The notes: generated by a model not told the origin, from the letters alone. Shown: positions 9,300 through 18,294, numbered from the stretch's first letter. The stretch is DNA of 64,000 nucleotides from Bowmanella yangjiangensis (GCF_017255015.1 NZ_JAFKCS010000011.1:60953-124952); one strand, 5' to 3'. Translations and numbers: made by a program.

Positions 9300-9575
9300 A
9301 TGATGAATGAACTGACGACACTCAGTACCGACGAATAAATGGATATGTTTGAGCGCGTTGATGACCGCCAGTGCACAGGGCGAGCGCTGGCCATCTATGC
9401 GGAGCTGAATAGACGCAGTATGAGTATGCAGCAGCGCTGGAAGCCCACTATGGAAATGAAACCACAAGCCGGAGGTCTGTGCTTTGGCAGCTTCCTCTCA
9501 AGGTACTGTTTTTTCCACTGGCATCCTCTCAAGATTTTTCTTTGCTGGACGCCAAAAGCAAAGTCATGCGGTTAG
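9300..9575 (+). pseudogene. Short reading frame interrupted by one in-frame TAA
   Basis: GGAAAGGAAG precedes an ATG at 9300 that opens a 12-codon frame ending in TAA at 9336-9338. An ATG follows immediately in the same frame, giving 78 more codons to 9575 (opening MDMFERVDDRQCTGRALAIY). The first 45 or so residues of the second part look like ordinary soluble protein. The remainder, rich in Cys, Phe and Trp, does not. It may be a decayed small gene, or a short leader frame translationally coupled to a second frame. I do not recognise the family. The stretch otherwise separates the convergent helicase and H-NOX genes. Confidence 0.3.
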
Positions 9576-9595
9576 CAGCAAAACACCACTAAGTT

Positions 9596-10132
9596 TCAGA
9601 GTAAGCGCACGATAATAAACGAGCCCAACGCTGTTGATGACGGTTGTATATCAACCGACACGTTACGTTGATAGTGACTGGCAGCCCCAACGACAAGACC
9701 ATGTGCAAGTGCTTCGAGATGACGTGCCGACTCATACAACAATACAATTTTTTGTTCATCGCGTTCTATGACAGTAAATCGTGGCGGATTAGCCTGAGCA
9801 TAGAGAGACATGACGTCCCGGTGAATTTCAGTATCCAGGCAAGCGAGCAGGTCAAACAGATGCTCTTTACTCCACAGCAGGCTTTCATGACTCTGCTTGA
9901 GTACATCGAATAAATACACACCGAAATCATAAAGCAGGGTCTTAACTGGCCGGTTTGTCATGTTTGATAAAGTGACGACCAGAGACTGTAACTCTTCAAA
10001 TGCATAGTAGCCAACCGCGGTGTAAGCGCCGCCCCCTTGCGGGGCGGCGGTCTCGAGCAAGCGCTCAACCTGAATTTCAGGAAAGCGCTCCTCAACCATA
10101 TCTACAAAACTGGTAAAGATAATGCCTAGCAC
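9596..10132 (-). CDS. Stand-alone H-NOX haem nitric oxide sensor
   Basis: A 178-residue single-domain protein matching bacterial H-NOX over its full length: opening GIIF, then GGAYTAVGYY. The proximal haem histidine is H104 in TEIHRDVMSLY, and the haem-propionate motif YxSxR is Y133-E-S-A-R137. The residue five positions after that arginine, where oxygen-binding H-NOX proteins carry a distal tyrosine, is leucine (L142), so a nitric-oxide-selective sensor is predicted. GGAG precedes the ATG. H-NOX genes usually neighbour a histidine kinase or a cyclic-di-GMP enzyme; none is adjacent here. The gene lies 48 nt behind a YfcC carrier on the same strand and may be co-transcribed with it. Confidence 0.92.
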   Translation of the reverse strand: MLGIIFTSFVDMVEERFPEIQVERLLETAAPQGGGAYTAVGYYAFEELQSLVVTLSNMTNRPVKTLLYDFGVYLFDVLKQSHESLLWSKEHLFDLLACLDTEIHRDVMSLYAQANPPRFTVIERDEQKIVLLYESARHLEALAHGLVVGAASHYQRNVSVDIQPSSTALGSFIIVRLL

Positions 10133-10180
10133 ACTCGCTCCATCAACCTTGAAGTCTCAGGTGATTGGAAAGAGACTCCC

Positions 10181-11605
10181 TTAGCTTTGCTCACTCTGTT
10201 CTACTGTTTTTGGCTGAACATCTTCACCATAGCCGAAGGTGACCGCCAATACCAACACAATAGCGGCGGCCAACATGAGTTTGGCTAAAAGTGGCAGGCA
10301 GAATCTGAACCACAAGTGATAAGGCACGCCAGCCATACCGATAATGCCCATCAATACCGCGTTGGTTGGAATGATCATATTCGAGAAGCCGTCACCAAAC
10401 TGATAAGCCAGTACAGCTACCTGACGTGTTACCCCAATCAAATCACCAACCGGTGCCATCAAGGGCATAGTTACATAGGCCTGCCCGCTTCCAGAGGGAA
10501 TAAACAGATTCAGAATAGTCTGGATGACCAACATACCCACTGAGGCCAACTCAGCCCCCAGGTAAGACAACGGCAGTGACATACCGTAGACCAGTGAATG
10601 CAAGATCTGGCCGTCTTCCAATATCAGGGCTATGCCCCTTGCCACCCCAATCAACATGGCCGTAGTCGCCAGATCTTTAACCCCTTCGATAAAACGATCT
10701 GCAGCCACATCCACCGCAATCTTGCCCACCACTGTGGTGAACATACCCCAAGCGATAAATACCCCCCCCAGTTCGTACAAATACCAACCTTTAGTCGCAA
10801 TACCCCACACCGCCGTTACCAGAGCTGCAACGAAACCAAGTAAAATCAACTGATGGCGGCGGTTTAGCTTAGGGTAATCTCCTTGAACCGAGCCACTTAA
10901 GGGACAGGGCAAATCGCGGGTTAAAGATTGGTTAGGATCCGCCAGTACCTTCTTGCCATATGACCATACATGGTGAAATCCGATAAGTACAAATGGCACA
11001 AAAATCGCCAGTCGCCACTCGAGTCCGGAGTACACAGGAACACCGGCAATTTGCTGGGCAATTAACACGGTAAAAGGGTTAAATGCTGATACGCCGTAGC
11101 CAATACCATAACCGGCCACAATCATGCCCACAGCCGTCATAGCATCCAAGCGCATGGCTTTGCATAAAGCCACCAGAATCAACACAAAAGGAATGTATTC
11201 GCCTGCCGTACCTATGGCACCGGATGCCATGGCAAAACAAAACACCACCATAAATATCAGTAGGTTGGGCTTATGGCCGAAACGTTCCAGCATGCGCCCG
11301 ATCAGCGCATCAATAGTACCGGTGGCCCTTGCTATGGACAGCACACCGCCGACAATAAATACGAAGAAAATGACGTCCTGCGCGGCAGCTAAGGCGCGGG
11401 GAATCGCAGTTAGAAAATCCCATGGAGTGAGGTAACTGCGTCCTTCGCTTAGGGTAAAGGTACCAGGTACCACCATTTGCCTGCCGTTTTCAGCAGTTAC
11501 GGTATCGAAGAAGCCTTGCGGCACAATCCAGGTCGCAATAAAAGCAACCAGCATCATCCCCAGCAGCAGTATCAGCGTATGAGGAACTTTGAATCCTTGT
11601 TTCAT
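10181..11605 (-). CDS. YfcC-family inner-membrane carrier (amino acid or dicarboxylate)
   Basis: A 474-residue polytopic membrane protein with about a dozen hydrophobic segments. It opens with the typical FKVPHTLILLLGMMLVAFIATWIVPQG (given here in part as VPHTLILL), a region of GAIGTAGEYIPF and a C-terminal half with IPSGSGQAYVTMPLMAP. These are hallmarks of the YfcC/DcuC-like family, which includes arginine-ornithine exchangers and putative C4-dicarboxylate or peptide carriers. It is upstream of H-NOX on the same strand and divergent from a solute-binding-like gene. The ATG lacks an obvious ribosome site. Substrate unknown. Confidence 0.85.
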   Translation of the reverse strand: MKQGFKVPHTLILLLGMMLVAFIATWIVPQGFFDTVTAENGRQMVVPGTFTLSEGRSYLTPWDFLTAIPRALAAAQDVIFFVFIVGGVLSIARATGTIDALIGRMLERFGHKPNLLIFMVVFCFAMASGAIGTAGEYIPFVLILVALCKAMRLDAMTAVGMIVAGYGIGYGVSAFNPFTVLIAQQIAGVPVYSGLEWRLAIFVPFVLIGFHHVWSYGKKVLADPNQSLTRDLPCPLSGSVQGDYPKLNRRHQLILLGFVAALVTAVWGIATKGWYLYELGGVFIAWGMFTTVVGKIAVDVAADRFIEGVKDLATTAMLIGVARGIALILEDGQILHSLVYGMSLPLSYLGAELASVGMLVIQTILNLFIPSGSGQAYVTMPLMAPVGDLIGVTRQVAVLAYQFGDGFSNMIIPTNAVLMGIIGMAGVPYHLWFRFCLPLLAKLMLAAAIVLVLAVTFGYGEDVQPKTVEQSEQS

Positions 11606-11734
11606 TTGTCGTTATGTGCTTATTTTACAGTGGGGCGAGTCTACGCAAACTCGACTCCAACGGCAATTCAAAGCACAGGGAAACCGCTCACCTCGCCATA
11701 GTTCCTAAGTGCAACAAGCAAGGAGAGCCGCAAC

Positions 11735-12574
11735 ATGCGTCAATACTTTTTTTCTTTGCTCTTATTCTTGAGTGTTTACTCGTTGACCTTATCCGCGTCA
11801 CCGCCACTCATTTACCCTCAGCCAGCCCAGGCAAACGATTCCGATTATCCGCAAGTGTTACTCGCTAAAGCGCTACAGACCGCTGGATTAGATTATCACC
11901 TTCGCCCTTCTGCGGATTCGATAGTGCAAAGCCGAGCCTTACGGCAATTGAAAGCCAACGACGGCATAGATGTGGTCTGGACCATGACCAGCGTAGAAAG
12001 GGAAAAGCAATTACTGCCGGTAAGAATACCCATCTTTAAAGGATTGTACGGATGGCGCTTGTTGATGATCAAAGCGTCGTCACAGTCAAAACTGGATCAC
12101 ATTGATTCAGTTTCTGCACTAGCGGCCATCCCACTATTACAAGGGCAAGGTTGGCCGGATACTTACGTGCTACAAGCCAACGGCCTGAGGGTATCAGGTA
12201 CGCCACAGACCCATGATTTGTTCGAAATGCTGCTTAGAGACCGGGGGATTGCCTTTCCACGCTCTATCCTTGAGATTTGGACCGAACAAGAAAACTATCA
12301 AAGCGATCTGGTGGTGGAAAAGCAACTAGCCCTGTTTTATCCCACCGCCATTTACTTCTTCTTCCGACCTACAGATACTGTGCTAGCTGCTGGGATAAAA
12401 TCAGGCTTAAAGCAGATGCTGGCAAACGGCGAATTCGATCGTTTGTTTACGGCCTATCATCAACAGGCCATCGATAAGGCCAGACTGTTCGAGCGAAAAG
12501 TGTTACCGCTGTGGAACCCCCTATTGCCACAACTCACCCCACTTGAGCAGGAGCGCTACTGGTATCGTCCTTAA
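11735..12574 (+). CDS. Periplasmic solute-binding-like protein (family 3 type)
   Basis: A 279-residue protein with a signal peptide (about residues 1-21, ending SLTLSA). The body reads like a bacterial family-3 solute-binding domain: QLKANDGIDVVWTMTS in the middle and a C-terminal KSGLKQMLANGEFDRLFTAY. AAGGAG precedes the ATG. No ABC permease or ATPase is nearby, so it is more likely a stand-alone periplasmic protein of the kind common in Alteromonadales than part of a transporter. It is divergent from the YfcC gene and convergent with the ketopantoate-reductase homologue. Ligand unknown. Confidence 0.7.
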   Translation: MRQYFFSLLLFLSVYSLTLSASPPLIYPQPAQANDSDYPQVLLAKALQTAGLDYHLRPSADSIVQSRALRQLKANDGIDVVWTMTSVEREKQLLPVRIPIFKGLYGWRLLMIKASSQSKLDHIDSVSALAAIPLLQGQGWPDTYVLQANGLRVSGTPQTHDLFEMLLRDRGIAFPRSILEIWTEQENYQSDLVVEKQLALFYPTAIYFFFRPTDTVLAAGIKSGLKQMLANGEFDRLFTAYHQQAIDKARLFERKVLPLWNPLLPQLTPLEQERYWYRP

Positions 12575-12599
12575 TCTAAACCAGGTTAAACGCTGGCCT

Positions 12600-13628
12600 T
12601 CAGTGTGAGCGACCGCCTTTTAACCCAATGCATTCCTGTAACTGCTGTGCAGACATACCTATCTTAAGCTTACCCTGCTCTACCTGATGAACCAGCATCA
12701 CAATAACCTGATTCACCTTACAATCCAGCCCTAAGCTAAGCGCTTGCTCTATTACTGCGCCGTTGAGATAAGCAATTTCTGAGTCCTTTCCTTGTTTCAG
12801 ATCCCACCACATTGAAGTGCGCACGCCAGGATCTATCTCCAGCATTGCCGATGCAACACGCAAAAATAACCAGTTAGGTAAACGAAGAACAAATGGCAAC
12901 CACCGCGCTGGCACCTTGGTTAGCTTGGGCAGCCGTAGCTGCCTGGCTTTACAAACCGACAGCAACTCATCCATAAGTGCCGCCAATATTAGCCGATACC
13001 CCTGCTCTTCCAGCATGGATTTTACCGGTATATCGGCCAGTGCATTAACCGCGTTGCCAAGGTTTAACTGCAATTTCGCCCACTGCAGGGCCAGCATGTC
13101 CTCGGCACTCCCCGCTGGCATCAGGGCGCAGTCCAGCAACGTGACCAGTTCGCCAATCTCATCTTTCTCAGACAGACATTCCAGCGTGAGCTGCCCTTCG
13201 GAACCCCGATGCAGGCAACCAGGTGCAGACTCCACTACGTTGAAAGGAACAATCACCCTTCGTACCTGATTGTGAGGATAAATGGCTTTGACCAGGGACT
13301 CACTTCCTACGCCATTCTGGCAACAAAAAATCTTTGTCTGCGGGCCAATCAACGGCTGAGCATCCATTGCAGCCTGCGCAAGTTGCGTGCATTTCACGGT
13401 TAACCAAAGCACATCGCAGGGTTTAGCATCAGCGCGCCAATTGCTACCGAGTAGCCGGGGATATAAGGGCCCAGCCTGGTGACCCTGATAGTCACTGAGT
13501 CTCACCCCTTGCTGCCAGCGCTCGCGCGCTGAATCACGCACAACCAAGCTAACACTCTGTGAGCGATGAGCGAGTACACCGCCCAGATAACCCCCAATTA
13601 ATCCTGCACCAAACACCACATGCTGCAT
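12600..13628 (-). CDS. 2-dehydropantoate 2-reductase family protein (ketopantoate reductase)
   Basis: A 342-residue NAD(P)-dependent reductase. It opens with the Rossmann motif VVFGAGLIGGYLGG (residues 4-17) and carries the family segments WLTVKCTQ, with the candidate catalytic lysine, and CQNGVGSE. A helical C-terminal domain includes ALMDELLSVCKARQL and MLEIDPGVRTSMWWDL. The canonical enzyme reduces ketopantoate to pantoate for coenzyme A synthesis. No other pantothenate gene is nearby, and many organisms carry paralogues acting on other 2-keto acids, so the symbol panE is not assigned. It is convergent with the preceding solute-binding-like gene, 25 nt between stops. Confidence 0.85.
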   Translation of the reverse strand: MQHVVFGAGLIGGYLGGVLAHRSQSVSLVVRDSARERWQQGVRLSDYQGHQAGPLYPRLLGSNWRADAKPCDVLWLTVKCTQLAQAAMDAQPLIGPQTKIFCCQNGVGSESLVKAIYPHNQVRRVIVPFNVVESAPGCLHRGSEGQLTLECLSEKDEIGELVTLLDCALMPAGSAEDMLALQWAKLQLNLGNAVNALADIPVKSMLEEQGYRLILAALMDELLSVCKARQLRLPKLTKVPARWLPFVLRLPNWLFLRVASAMLEIDPGVRTSMWWDLKQGKDSEIAYLNGAVIEQALSLGLDCKVNQVIVMLVHQVEQGKLKIGMSAQQLQECIGLKGGRSH

Positions 13629-13818
13629 GCCAGTTACTCTTCTATGTACCTCAATGAATCATAGAGACTTTCCAGATGTGAGGGCAAGCATAAGGAATTT
13701 GGCTGAGCAAATTTAAAGCATGTCATTTCCCCCTTGGCATTGTTAACATGGGCAAAAATCGCGGAAATTTTCCGATTAACTTATTCAAAACAACAAGAAA
13801 GTTTTCAAGGAAAACAAC

Positions 13819-14241
13819 ATGCAAGCCAGAGGGGAATTTGAGGTCAGGGTTCAGTCTCTACCTAGCTACACACAAGGTAAAGAAGGTGTAAGCCTGGGCA
13901 GAATGTCCATCGATAAGGTCTTTAGTGGCGGTCTGGAGGGAAAAAGCAAAGGCGAAATGCTCAGTGCCAAGAATTCCGATAAGAGCTCTGCCGGTTATGT
14001 GGCCATTGAACAGATTAGTGGCACCCTGGATGGGCGCGAAGGCAGTTTTGTGATGCAGCATTACGGCACCATGCAAGGCGCTAACCAACATCTGGTACTG
14101 GAAGTGCTGCCCCATTCAGCTACCGGTGAATTGCAAGGCCTAACGGGTCGCATGCTAATCAACATAACGTCAGGACGGCATAGCTATGTATTTGACTACC
14201 GCCTTCCCGACACTGACGCCGAGATAACCTACCCTGAGTAA
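13819..14241 (+). CDS. DUF3224 family protein
   Basis: A 140-residue protein without a signal peptide. It matches the DUF3224 pattern: SAGYVAIEQISGTLDGREGSF in the centre, followed by VMQHYGTM and a GLTGRMLINI core. Members are small beta-rich proteins with an allene-oxide-cyclase-like fold and no firmly established function; an isolated lipocalin-like binding role is often guessed. AAGGAAAAC precedes the ATG. It stands alone, divergent from the reductase gene, with about 190 nt between them. Confidence 0.85.
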   Translation: MQARGEFEVRVQSLPSYTQGKEGVSLGRMSIDKVFSGGLEGKSKGEMLSAKNSDKSSAGYVAIEQISGTLDGREGSFVMQHYGTMQGANQHLVLEVLPHSATGELQGLTGRMLINITSGRHSYVFDYRLPDTDAEITYPE

Positions 14242-14611
14242 CACAGTCTTAGTGTTACTCTGCTTGTATGCCGGCTGCACCAGTGCGCATTGATAATTTA
14301 CGCAAGCGGGCCTGAGGCTGACATTTACTGTTTTTTCAGGCACTTAGGTTCTACCGATACGAAAAAGCTTAGGTAAGGCATTTTTGACGTTACGCGTTAC
14401 GGATGATTTAGCTTTTAACCCTAACGGCTAGCGACCTATTTATCACAATAAGGTTGTCTTGAATTAAAAGATTATTCTCTTAGAAAGACAGCAAATACCA
14501 CAGATGGGCTGGTTGGACATAAGCCCTATTTGCCAATAGAGACAGCGCAGAAAACCGTGTCACGCAAGTGAGACATCAACAGATTAACTGCGCCGCCAGT
14601 CGCTATTAAAA
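14242..14611. other. Gene-free stretch between convergent DUF3224 and PhnA genes
   Basis: About 370 nt. A weak hairpin can form between GCCTGA near 14310 and TCAGGC near 14340, but it has a long loop and is not followed by a T run. I see no convincing gene, RNA or promoter. Confidence 0.5.
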
Positions 14612-15172
14612 TCAGGCTTTTTTCAGGTACTCTGCCACCAGCACAATCCTCACGCCATTAACCCGTCCTTCCACATGTTTAGGGTTGTCTGTGAGACTGA
14701 TGCCACGCACCGCTGTGCCACGTTTAGCGGTAAAGCCCCCGCCTTTCACGTCCAGGTCTTTAATCAATACCACGGTATCGCCAGCACTTAGCACGGCACC
14801 GTTGCTATCCAGGGTCGGTTCCCGATCTGAGTCATCGCCTTTTTGCGCCCAGGTGCTGGTTTCTTCGTCAAGATACAACATATCTAACAAATCCTGTGCC
14901 CAGGTTTCAGAGGATAAGCGTTTGAGCATTCGCCAGGCCATCACTTGCACCGCGGGTACTTGGCTCCACATGCTGTCATTCAAACAGCGCCAGTGGTTGG
15001 TATCCAATTCAGCGCCCTCAATTTGAGACTTACAGGTCTGACAAACCAGAATATGGTTATCTACCCTGACCTGATCAATAGGTGGCACGGCCACACTTTG
15101 TAGATTATCGGTAGCGGCACATAATTCACACTTGGCGCCAGCGCGCTCAGTCAGGGCTTGTTCTATAGACAT
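14612..15172 (-). CDS. yjdM: PhnA/YjdM family zinc-ribbon protein
   Basis: A 186-residue protein. The N-terminal zinc ribbon has CELC at residues 15-18 and CQTC about 30 residues later. The C-terminal PhnA domain is the conserved small beta-barrel beginning DSNGAVLSAGDTVVLIKDL and ending in KRGTAVRGISLTDNPKHVEG. The family was named for phosphonate utilisation in E. coli, but that link is doubtful; the molecular role is uncertain. It is transcribed alone, divergent from the deaminase gene. Confidence 0.87.
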   Translation of the reverse strand: MSIEQALTERAGAKCELCAATDNLQSVAVPPIDQVRVDNHILVCQTCKSQIEGAELDTNHWRCLNDSMWSQVPAVQVMAWRMLKRLSSETWAQDLLDMLYLDEETSTWAQKGDDSDREPTLDSNGAVLSAGDTVVLIKDLDVKGGGFTAKRGTAVRGISLTDNPKHVEGRVNGVRIVLVAEYLKKA

Positions 15173-15271
15173 GTTTTTCTCTTGTTGAGTAGCGGGCGCG
15201 CATTATGCCACTTTTGGCCACTTTACGCAGCAACGGATGTTACCTAAGCTGTGACTGAGCATGGAGGTAAA

Positions 15272-15865
15272 ATGAGCAAACCGCATTGGGTGTCCTGCGT
15301 CGCAGAACCAAGTACAGAGATCCAACTGCCAGACTGGGCAATGCATAGCCTGGAATGGTCAACACCTTATCATAGTGATGAAGACAAAATGGCCCTGGCC
15401 GTGGAACTGGCCAGACAAAATGTCCAACGTAGCACTGGTGGCCCGTTTGGCTCGGCCATTTTTGATATGGATAGCGGCCAGCTGCTGTCAGTGGGCGTAA
15501 ATCAGGTGATGGCAGCCCGCAACTCCTGTCTGCATGCTGAGGTGATGGCCATTATGCTGGCAGAGAAACGCCTTAAATCTTTTTGTTTGTCAGATAATCA
15601 TGCACGCCGCGAGCTTTTCACCTCCTGTGAACCTTGTGCCATGTGCTTAGGGGCCATATTCTGGAGCGGTGTGAAGCGTCTGGTATGTGCTGCCACAGGT
15701 GACGATGCCAGAGCCATTGGCTTTGACGAAGGACCAGTGTTTGCACAAAGCTATGACTATCTTCAAAAAGGCGGTATTCAAGTAGACCGACAGATATTAA
15801 GGTCAGAAGCCCAAGCAGTATTAACCGACTACCTCGCCCGCGGTGGGCCTATTTACAACGGTTAA
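15272..15865 (+). CDS. Zinc-dependent nucleoside/base deaminase (guanine or cytidine type)
   Basis: A 197-residue member of the cytidine/deoxycytidylate deaminase superfamily. The active site is H88-A-E90 (CLHAEVMA) with P121-C122-A-M-C125 providing the other zinc ligands and E90 the proton shuttle. GGPFGSAIFD resembles bacterial guanine deaminases and nucleoside deaminases more than tRNA deaminases, and TadA's tRNA-binding features are not evident. The ATG at 15272 is chosen because GGAGG lies just upstream; an in-frame GTG at 15251 has no such site. Substrate is likely guanine, but that is inference. Confidence 0.85.
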   Translation: MSKPHWVSCVAEPSTEIQLPDWAMHSLEWSTPYHSDEDKMALAVELARQNVQRSTGGPFGSAIFDMDSGQLLSVGVNQVMAARNSCLHAEVMAIMLAEKRLKSFCLSDNHARRELFTSCEPCAMCLGAIFWSGVKRLVCAATGDDARAIGFDEGPVFAQSYDYLQKGGIQVDRQILRSEAQAVLTDYLARGGPIYNG

Positions 15866-15867
15866 CG

Positions 15868-15893
15868 AAAAAGGGCCCAACAAAGGCCCTTTT
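15868..15893. terminator. Bidirectional terminator between deaminase and ahpF
   Basis: The stem AAAAGGGCC / GGCCCTTTT with a seven-base loop sits between the two convergent stop codons. It has A and T runs on both sides, so it can end transcription in both directions. Confidence 0.85.
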
Positions 15894-15908
15894 CTATTGG
15901 TATGGCTA

Positions 15909-17465
15909 TCAAGCCGGTGCAGAGGAGCGCATCAGGTAATCAAAGGCCCCAAGGCTGGCCGTCGCGCCGCTGCCCATAGCAATAATGATTTGCTTAAAGG
16001 GTGCTGTGGTGGCATCACCGGCAGCAAACACGCCTTTTAACGAGGTTTCGCCATTTGCAGCAGTAATAATTTCACCCCGGGCGGTTAGCTCAACGCCGCT
16101 GCCTTTTAGCCATTCGGTATTGGGCACCAGACCGATTTGCACAAAGATACCTGCCAGTTCCAACTGTTTGTCTTCGCCGGATACCCTGTCTTTATAGCTC
16201 AGGCCGTTTACACGCTGCCCGTCGCCATTTACGGCCGTGGTCTGCGCATTCAATATAATGTTGATATTGGCCATAGAGCGGGCCTTGCGCACTAGTACTT
16301 CATCGGCGCGCAGCTTGCTGTCAAATTCCAGTACAGTGACATGCTCTACTATGTTAGCCAGATCAATGGCAGCCTCAATGCCCGAGTTACCGCCACCGAT
16401 AACCGCAACTTTTTTGCCTTTAAACAACGGGCCGTCACAGTGTGGGCAGTAAGCCACGCCTTTACCTCGGTATTCACGCTCGCCAGGCACATTCATTTCA
16501 CGCCAGCGGGCGCCAGTGGCTAACACTAAACTCTTACTTTTCAACACGGCGCCGTTTTCCAGGGTAATCTCCAGGATGTCCCCTTCTCGCACATTCACCA
16601 CGCGCTGGTTGGCCATAATGTCTACGTCATAATCACGCACATGCTCTTCAAGGCTGGCCACCAGTTTCGGGCCTTCGGTTTTCTTAACCGAAATAAAGTT
16701 CTCAATACCGACAGTGTCTGCCACCTGACCACCAAAGCGGTCGGCCACCAGGCCAGTACGAATACCTTTTCGTGCTGCATAGATTGCCGCCGAAGCCCCG
16801 GCAGGGCCACCACCGACAACCAACAGATCAAATGGCGCTTTGTCTTTTAACACTTCGGCCTGACGTGCAGCCGCATTAGTATCCACTTTAGAGAGGATCT
16901 TCTCTAAGTTAATAGCGCCTTGAGAAAAGCTCTCACCATTTAAAAATACACTGGGAACGGCCATCACATTACGTTGGCTGACTTCATCCTGGAAAAGCGC
17001 ACCATCTACCATCACATGGGTGATCTGAGGATTAACTGCCGCCATCAGATTAAGCGCCTGTACCACGCCTGGGCAGGTCTGGCAGCTCAGCGACACGTAA
17101 GTTTCAAAGTGCAGTGGACCAGGCAGCGCTTTAATCTGATCTAAAATGGCCTGCTCTTGTTTAATTGGGTGTCCACCGCTATGCAATAGCGCCAATACCA
17201 GCGAGGTAAACTCATGGCCCATGGGCAGACCAGCAAAGGTCATGGATGTGCCTGTGTCAGGGCTGGTGACCTGCATAGAGGGTATACGGGCAGCGTCGCT
17301 AATCTGGCTGTAGCTCACCAGATCGGATAATTCTTCAATGTCCCGCGCCAGCGCCAACAGTTGTTGGGATTTTTCGCTGTCGTCGGTGGCCAAAACCAAC
17401 TCCACCGGGCGCTTCAGGTTGGCTAAATAGGTTTTTAGTTGGTCTTTTAAATTATTGTCTAACAT
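15909..17465 (-). CDS. ahpF: Alkyl hydroperoxide reductase subunit F
   Basis: A 518-residue flavoprotein that passes electrons from NADH to the peroxiredoxin AhpC. The tandem thioredoxin-like N-terminal domain has the redox pair C128-Q-T-C131. The FAD motif is [10 protein letters not shown] (about 218-227), and the second pair is C340-P-H-C343 in the thioredoxin-reductase-like part, followed by the NADH motif [16 protein letters not shown]. Positions agree with E. coli AhpF to within a few residues. The ATG at 17465 follows GAGG and replaces a longer GTG start at 17483. It follows ahpC on the same strand with a hairpin between them. Confidence 0.97.
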   Translation of the reverse strand: MLDNNLKDQLKTYLANLKRPVELVLATDDSEKSQQLLALARDIEELSDLVSYSQISDAARIPSMQVTSPDTGTSMTFAGLPMGHEFTSLVLALLHSGGHPIKQEQAILDQIKALPGPLHFETYVSLSCQTCPGVVQALNLMAAVNPQITHVMVDGALFQDEVSQRNVMAVPSVFLNGESFSQGAINLEKILSKVDTNAAARQAEVLKDKAPFDLLVVGGGPAGASAAIYAARKGIRTGLVADRFGGQVADTVGIENFISVKKTEGPKLVASLEEHVRDYDVDIMANQRVVNVREGDILEITLENGAVLKSKSLVLATGARWREMNVPGEREYRGKGVAYCPHCDGPLFKGKKVAVIGGGNSGIEAAIDLANIVEHVTVLEFDSKLRADEVLVRKARSMANINIILNAQTTAVNGDGQRVNGLSYKDRVSGEDKQLELAGIFVQIGLVPNTEWLKGSGVELTARGEIITAANGETSLKGVFAAGDATTAPFKQIIIAMGSGATASLGAFDYLMRSSAPA

Positions 17466-17547
17466 CTTTACCTCGACAGTCACTGGGCAAAACTATCCTG
17501 TCACCGGCATAAGGATGCCCGTGCAGTTCAACATATAGGGAAAGTAA

Positions 17548-17566
17548 GGGGCCTGATGCAGGCCCC
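17548..17566 (-). other. Intercistronic hairpin between ahpC and ahpF
   Basis: GGGGCCTG / CAGGCCCC forms a perfect 8-bp GC-rich stem with a three-base loop in the 112-nt ahpC-ahpF spacer. No T run follows on the minus strand, so it is more likely an RNA-stabilising element or partial attenuator than a full terminator. It would favour more AhpC than AhpF. Confidence 0.6.
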
Positions 17567-17577
17567 GGGATCAGGGC

Positions 17578-18147
17578 TTAGATTTTGCCAACCAGATCCA
17601 AAGAAGGAGACAGGGTTTCTTCACCTGGCTGCCATTTAGCTGGACATACTTCACCGTCATGGCTGGCAACATATTGTGCAGCTTGTACCTTACGGAACAA
17701 TTCAGCGGCGCTACGGCCAATACCCAGGTCATGCACTTCAGCCACTTTGATTTCACCTTCTGGGTTAATCACAAAAGTACCACGCAGGGCCAGACCTTCT
17801 TCTTCGATCATCACACCAAAGTTACGGCTGATGCGGCCAGTTGGGTCACCAATCATAGGGAACTTGATTTTCTTGATAGTCTCAGACGCATCGTGCCAGG
17901 CTTTGTGCGTGAAGTGTGTATCGGTAGATACTGAGTATACTTCCACACCCAAGGCTTGCAGTCTGTCGTAGTAATCAGCCAGATCACCCAGTTCGGTCGG
18001 ACATACAAAGGTAAAGTCAGCCGGGTAGAACATCACTACAGCCCACTTGCCTGCCAGATCTTTATCAGAAACAGGTACAAACTCGCCATTGTGGTAAGCA
18101 GTAGCATTGAAAGGCAGGATTTTAGTGTTGATAAGTGATTGACTCAT
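17578..18147 (-). CDS. ahpC: Alkyl hydroperoxide reductase subunit C (peroxiredoxin)
   Basis: A 189-residue typical two-cysteine peroxiredoxin that reduces hydrogen peroxide and organic peroxides in the cytoplasm. The peroxidatic cysteine is C49 in DFTFVCPTE and the resolving cysteine is C168 in GEVCPAKW. VSTDTHFTHKAWH and the C-terminal LDLVGKI are those of the AhpC branch. The ATG at 18147 gives the family opening MSQSLINTKI and follows GGAG; an in-frame ATG at 18162 lacks a ribosome site. AhpF follows on the same strand. OxyR control is usual for the pair; palindromes at 18227-18260 are candidates for regulator binding. Confidence 0.97.
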   Translation of the reverse strand: MSQSLINTKILPFNATAYHNGEFVPVSDKDLAGKWAVVMFYPADFTFVCPTELGDLADYYDRLQALGVEVYSVSTDTHFTHKAWHDASETIKKIKFPMIGDPTGRISRNFGVMIEEEGLALRGTFVINPEGEIKVAEVHDLGIGRSAAELFRKVQAAQYVASHDGEVCPAKWQPGEETLSPSLDLVGKI

Positions 18148-18226
18148 TGATGAATTCTCCATTGTTTAAAAAGATTGCCTTGAAGACGAGGAGAAGTGTA
18201 GCCAATGCAATTTAATCTTGATAATT

Positions 18227-18260
18227 GATTGATTCAATCCATCGAATTATAAAATTCGAT
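18227..18260. promoter_or_regulatory. Two adjacent palindromes upstream of ahpC
   Basis: GATTGATTCAATC (18227-18239) is a perfect 6-1-6 palindrome. ATCGAATTATAAAATTCGAT (18241-18260) is a perfect 8-4-8 palindrome directly beside it. They lie about 80-113 nt upstream of the ahpC start, between ahpC and the end of the permease gene. Both contain AT-rich half-sites ending in ATC/GAT, which could accommodate an OxyR tetramer, but the match to the OxyR pattern is poor. The second could instead be a weak terminator for the AhpC-flanking permease region. Confidence 0.4.
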
Positions 18261-18294
18261 TAGAAGCTTTCGGGGGCACTAGGCCCCAGCTCGC

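Noticed and set aside
14300..14345. GCCTGA ... TCAGGC hairpin as terminator for DUF3224
   Set aside because: The loop is long and no T run follows the stem, so support is too weak.
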